Assembly: GCF_016342275.1 (NCBI RefSeq)
Contig: NZ_JAEIOT010000005.1
Coordinates: 487,417 to 551,416 of the forward strand
Length of the DNA stretch: 64,000 nt
Source of the DNA: Corynebacterium marambiense
GTDB taxonomy: Bacteria; Actinomycetota; Actinomycetes; Mycobacteriales; Mycobacteriaceae
Reading direction: 5' to 3'
In this document: in pieces, positions 61,688 to 64,000 of the stretch
Position numbering within the stretch: the stretch's first letter is position 1
Layout of the letters: each line of letters starts with the position of its first letter
Position numbers and translations under genes: made by a program
The notes under the pieces: generated by a model
What the model was told of the DNA's origin: nothing
Seen by the model: only the letters and a program-made list of their open reading frames with translations
Database searches by the model: none

Positions 61688-61867
61688 ATGAGTATCGATC
61701 CACAGTTGCTTGATGTACTCGCCTGCCCGAAGGACAAGGGGCCGCTGGAGTATCTCGAGGACGACCAGCTGCTCGTGAACAGGAGGCTCGGTCTCGCCTA
61801 TCGCATAGACGACGACATCCCCGTGCTTCTCATCGACGAGGCAGTCTCCTGGCCGTCCGCCGAGTGA
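61688..61867 (+). CDS. Trm112/UPF0434-family small protein
   Basis: This 59-aa protein matches the UPF0434/Trm112 family: LLDVLACPKDKGPLEYLEDDQLLVNRRLGLAYRIDDDIPVLLIDEA. Trm112 activates methyltransferases in eukaryotes and archaea; bacterial roles are poorly known. Only one Cys (ACP) of the usual zinc ribbon is present, so no zinc site is expected. TAGGAT ends 8 nt before the ATG. tyrS follows after 45 nt, so the two are probably cotranscribed. Confidence 0.85.
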   Translation: MSIDPQLLDVLACPKDKGPLEYLEDDQLLVNRRLGLAYRIDDDIPVLLIDEAVSWPSAE

Positions 61868-61912
61868 CCCACCGACCGTCCAGAGCAGTCTTTTAACGAA
61901 GAGGAACTGACA

Positions 61913-63181
61913 ATGAACATCATTGACGAACTGAGCTGGCGTGGCCTGATCAACCAGTCCACCGACCTCGACAAGCTCCGCGAGGAAACCGATTCCCCGA
62001 TCTCCCTCTACTGTGGCTTCGATCCAACCGGCCCGTCTCTGCACGCCGGTCACCTCGTTCCGCTTCTCCTCCTGCGCAGGTTCCAGCGCGCTGGGCACCG
62101 TCCCGTCGCCCTCGCTGGCGGAGCGACGGGCATGATCGGCGATCCCCGTGACGTCGGGGAGCGCTCCATGCTCACAGAAGAGACGGTCGCGGGCAACCTG
62201 GAGCGGATCCAGAAGCAGCTCGCCCGTTTCATCGACTTCGAGGGCGATAACGCGGCCGTTATGGTCAACAACGCAGAATGGACCGAGAACCTCAGTGTCA
62301 TCGACTTCCTCCGGGACGTAGGCAAACACTTTTCGCTGAACACCATGCTGAACCGCGACACGGTCAGGCGGCGCCTCGACTCGGACGGTATCTCCTACAC
62401 CGAGTTCTCCTACATGCTCCTGCAGGCAAACGATTACGTGCAGCTCAACCGCAGTCACGGCTGTGTCCTGCAGATCGGTGGCGGCGACCAGTGGGGCAAC
62501 ATCGTCTCCGGGGTCGACCTGAACCGGCGCGTCAACGGTGTCACCGTTCACGCGTTGACCGTTCCCCTGGTCACGGATAGTGAGGGCAACAAGTTTGGTA
62601 AGTCCACCGGTGGCGGAAAGCTGTGGTTGGATCCCGAAATGACCAGCCCTTACAGCTGGTACCAGTACTTCTTCAACACCAACGACGTGGACGTCGTCAA
62701 GTTCCTGCGCTGGTTCACGTTCCTCGATAAGGAGGAGCTCGACGCTCTAGAGGTCGAGGTGACCGAACGTCCGCACAAGCGTGAGGCCCAGCGGCGCCTT
62801 GCCCGCGAGATGACGACCCTCGTCCACGGCGCTGACGCGACTGAGGCCGTCGAACTGGCAGCCCAGGCGCTGTTTGGGCGCGCCGACCTCACCGATCTCG
62901 ACGAGCGAACGCTTGAAGGTGCGGTCTCCGAGACAACGGTTGCCGAGATTGGTCCCGATTCACCACGTACGATCGTCGACCTGCTGGTGGCGACCGGTCT
63001 CGCCGAGTCCAAGGGGGCGGCGCGCCGTTCGATCAAGGAGGGCGGTGCCTACGCCAACAACGTCCGTATCTCGGACGAGGAGTGGGAACCCACCGAATCC
63101 GATCTCCTGCATGGCGGCTGGATCGTGCTGCGACGCGGAAAGAAGAACTTCGCGGGAGCACAATTCACAGCGTCCGCGTAA
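61913..63181 (+). CDS. tyrS: Tyrosyl-tRNA synthetase
   Basis: This 422-aa class I synthetase charges tRNA-Tyr. HIGH-like motif HAGH ([17 protein letters not shown]), the tyrosine-site segment [31 protein letters not shown], the KMSKS-like KFGKST, and a C-terminal S4 domain ([25 protein letters not shown]) are present. GAGGAA 7 nt before the ATG. A terminator follows, then the rrn leader. Confidence 0.97.
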   Translation: MNIIDELSWRGLINQSTDLDKLREETDSPISLYCGFDPTGPSLHAGHLVPLLLLRRFQRAGHRPVALAGGATGMIGDPRDVGERSMLTEETVAGNLERIQKQLARFIDFEGDNAAVMVNNAEWTENLSVIDFLRDVGKHFSLNTMLNRDTVRRRLDSDGISYTEFSYMLLQANDYVQLNRSHGCVLQIGGGDQWGNIVSGVDLNRRVNGVTVHALTVPLVTDSEGNKFGKSTGGGKLWLDPEMTSPYSWYQYFFNTNDVDVVKFLRWFTFLDKEELDALEVEVTERPHKREAQRRLAREMTTLVHGADATEAVELAAQALFGRADLTDLDERTLEGAVSETTVAEIGPDSPRTIVDLLVATGLAESKGAARRSIKEGGAYANNVRISDEEWEPTESDLLHGGWIVLRRGKKNFAGAQFTASA

Positions 63182-63200
63182 CCGTCCGTTCACACTGGAT

Positions 63201-63239
63201 CACTCCCTCGCCACGCCGACCGCCGGTGGAGAGGGGGTG
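63201..63239 (+). terminator. Terminator after tyrS
   Basis: CACTCCCTC (63201-63209) pairs with GAGGGGGTG (63231-63239) with one G-T pair, with CCAC/GTGG inside, 19 nt after the stop. Confidence 0.65.
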
Positions 63240-63366
63240 TCTTCCCCGGGGGGGGGTTGATGCTCGGGCCTTCCTCTTTGTGGTGAGTGTGTGGGGTGCC
63301 TGGGGTGGGGGTTGGTGGTGGGTCTCTTGGTTGGGTAGATCTGAGAAAAGTGGTGTTGGCCTGGTG

Positions 63367-63395
63367 TTTTGCGTGTGGTTGGTGGTGTGTGTAGA
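63367..63395 (+). promoter_or_regulatory. Possible rrn promoter, upstream
   Basis: TTTTGC, a 17-nt spacer and TAGATT (63390-63395) in the rrn leader. The -35 is poor. Confidence 0.35.
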
Positions 63396-63472
63396 TTGAT
63401 TCGAGTCAGCGCGGCGGGCCGTAGGGTTCTGGTCGGGTTGGTGGGCTTGAGGTTGGTTGCTGTTCTGGTGGG

Positions 63473-63500
63473 TTGACATGATCTGCTGGGTGGTACTAAT
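63473..63500 (+). promoter_or_regulatory. rrn promoter candidate TTGACA-N15/16-TACTAAT
   Basis: A consensus -35 (TTGACA 63473-63478) and TACTAAT at 63494-63500, preceded by TGG. It lies 470 nt upstream of 16S rRNA, within the expected leader. Confidence 0.55.
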
Positions 63501-63560
63501 GTTGAGCGAGTCGCTGTTGAGGCACTGGTTGTTCTGGTGTTGAGGTGGTGTACAGGTGAT

Positions 63561-63583
63561 GTTTGAGAACTCGATAGTGTGCC
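63561..63583 (+). promoter_or_regulatory. Antitermination-like element of the rrn leader
   Basis: GTTTGAGAACTCGATAGTGTGCC resembles the boxB/boxA-type Nus antitermination sequence common in actinobacterial rRNA operons. The rest of 63501-63970 shows no gene; the leader is rich in G and T. Confidence 0.5.
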
Positions 63584-63970
63584 AATGTATCTTGCCGGCA
63601 GGTGTGATCATCTTTGGGTGGTTGTGTTTGTTGGTGGGGTAATTGTTTTTTTGATTCGTTTCCGGATCATTCATGGTCGTGGCGTGTGCCGGGGAGTGTA
63701 AGTCGCTTCCTTAATCGACCACTGTCGGGCGCCTGCGTTGTGTGGGTGCTGGTGGTGGTTGTTGACTGTGGTGGTTGGGACGGATGTTTGTGTGGCGTGT
63801 TTGTTTTTCCTCGTCGAATGACACGCGTCACTATGGCGGATGTTTCATCTGCTTTTTGTTTTTTTGGACAATCATTTTTGACATTGCCTGGTTCCTTTTG
63901 TGGGGTCGGGTGGTGTTGCTGGTTGTTTGTTTTGCTAGGTTTTTCAAGCTTTTTGTATTGCTTAAAGGCT

Positions 63971-64000
63971 TTTATGGAGAGTTTGATCCTGGCTCAGGAC
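63971..64000 (+). rRNA. 16S rRNA, first 30 bases (truncated by window end)
   Basis: GAGAGTTTGATCCTGGCTCAG is the universal 16S 5' region (the 27F primer site begins at E. coli position 8 = base 63978). The mature end is placed at about 63971 by alignment to E. coli numbering. The operon reads away from tyrS in the same direction. Confidence 0.95.

Noticed and set aside
63165..63674. 169-codon minus-strand frame in the rrn leader
   Set aside because: Asn/Thr/His/Gln-rich because the DNA is G/T-biased; it overlaps the end of tyrS and the rrn promoter.

Overview
The window is a contiguous piece of a high-GC Gram-positive chromosome. Gene content and order (recG-rsmD-coaD; polA-rpsA-ptsG-coaE; uvrB-usp-helD; uvrA-infC-rpmI-rplT; pheST-argCJBDFRGH; tyrS-rrn), a class II HelD-like protein, an EIIBCA-type PtsG, a DUF4185 (D-arabinanase-type) exoprotein and many apparently leaderless genes point to Corynebacterium or a very close relative. 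This is an inference from protein sequence and synteny I recognise, not from a database search. I see no insertion sequence, prophage, CRISPR array or horizontally acquired island; the window is mostly core chromosome.

Layout. 1-3329: the 3' part of a DAK2/FakA-like gene and recG. 3766-7098 (minus): a pyruvate formate-lyase operon in which the enzyme is split into a 699-aa catalytic chain and a separate 83-aa glycyl-radical protein, followed by the activase. 7553-9904: a proline-rich membrane protein, a small biotinyl-domain protein, rsmD and coaD. 10218-15216: a TauE-type permease, a hypothetical gene, a polar amino-acid ABC transporter (minus) and a DUF368 lipid-carrier translocase. 15406-17878: an AztD-like zinc lipoprotein and a membrane protein. 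17937-18013: an unusual tRNA with a CAA anticodon and a short variable loop. 18153-31295: polA, methyltransferase, rpsA, ptsG, coaE, DUF4185, uvrB, usp. 31329-41825: helD, DoxX, MBL hydrolase, uvrA, DUF2339, an anchored secreted protein. 42339-48314: infC-rpmI-rplT, an rRNA methyltransferase, pheS-pheT. 48462-50931: an EIIC_2-type membrane protein and a lipoprotein. 51137-60142: the whole arginine pathway from acetylglutamate onwards, with its repressor ArgR. 60187-63181: an aminotransferase, a Trm112-like protein and tyrS. 63182-64000: a G/T-rich rrn leader with promoter and antitermination-like sequence, ending in the first 30 bases of 16S rRNA.

How parts work together. argC-J-B-D-F-R form one transcription unit with short gaps or ATGA overlaps; argG and argH follow. 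Nearly identical ARG-box-like sequences precede argC and argG, so ArgR encoded in the cluster probably closes a feedback loop. infC-rpmI-rplT has a promoter, a leader of about 400 nt with an intrinsic terminator, and an ATC start codon, all consistent with autoregulated translation factor expression. Anaerobic pyruvate cleavage (pfl), glucose uptake (ptsG, with a CRP/GlxR-like box) and CoA synthesis (coaD, coaE) are all present.

The best candidates for a second look are the split PFL operon, the short tRNA-Leu(CAA)-like gene, the set of TANNNT-N6-8-start-codon arrangements that predict leaderless mRNAs for about sixteen genes, and the biotinyl protein lacking the usual Met before its lysine.
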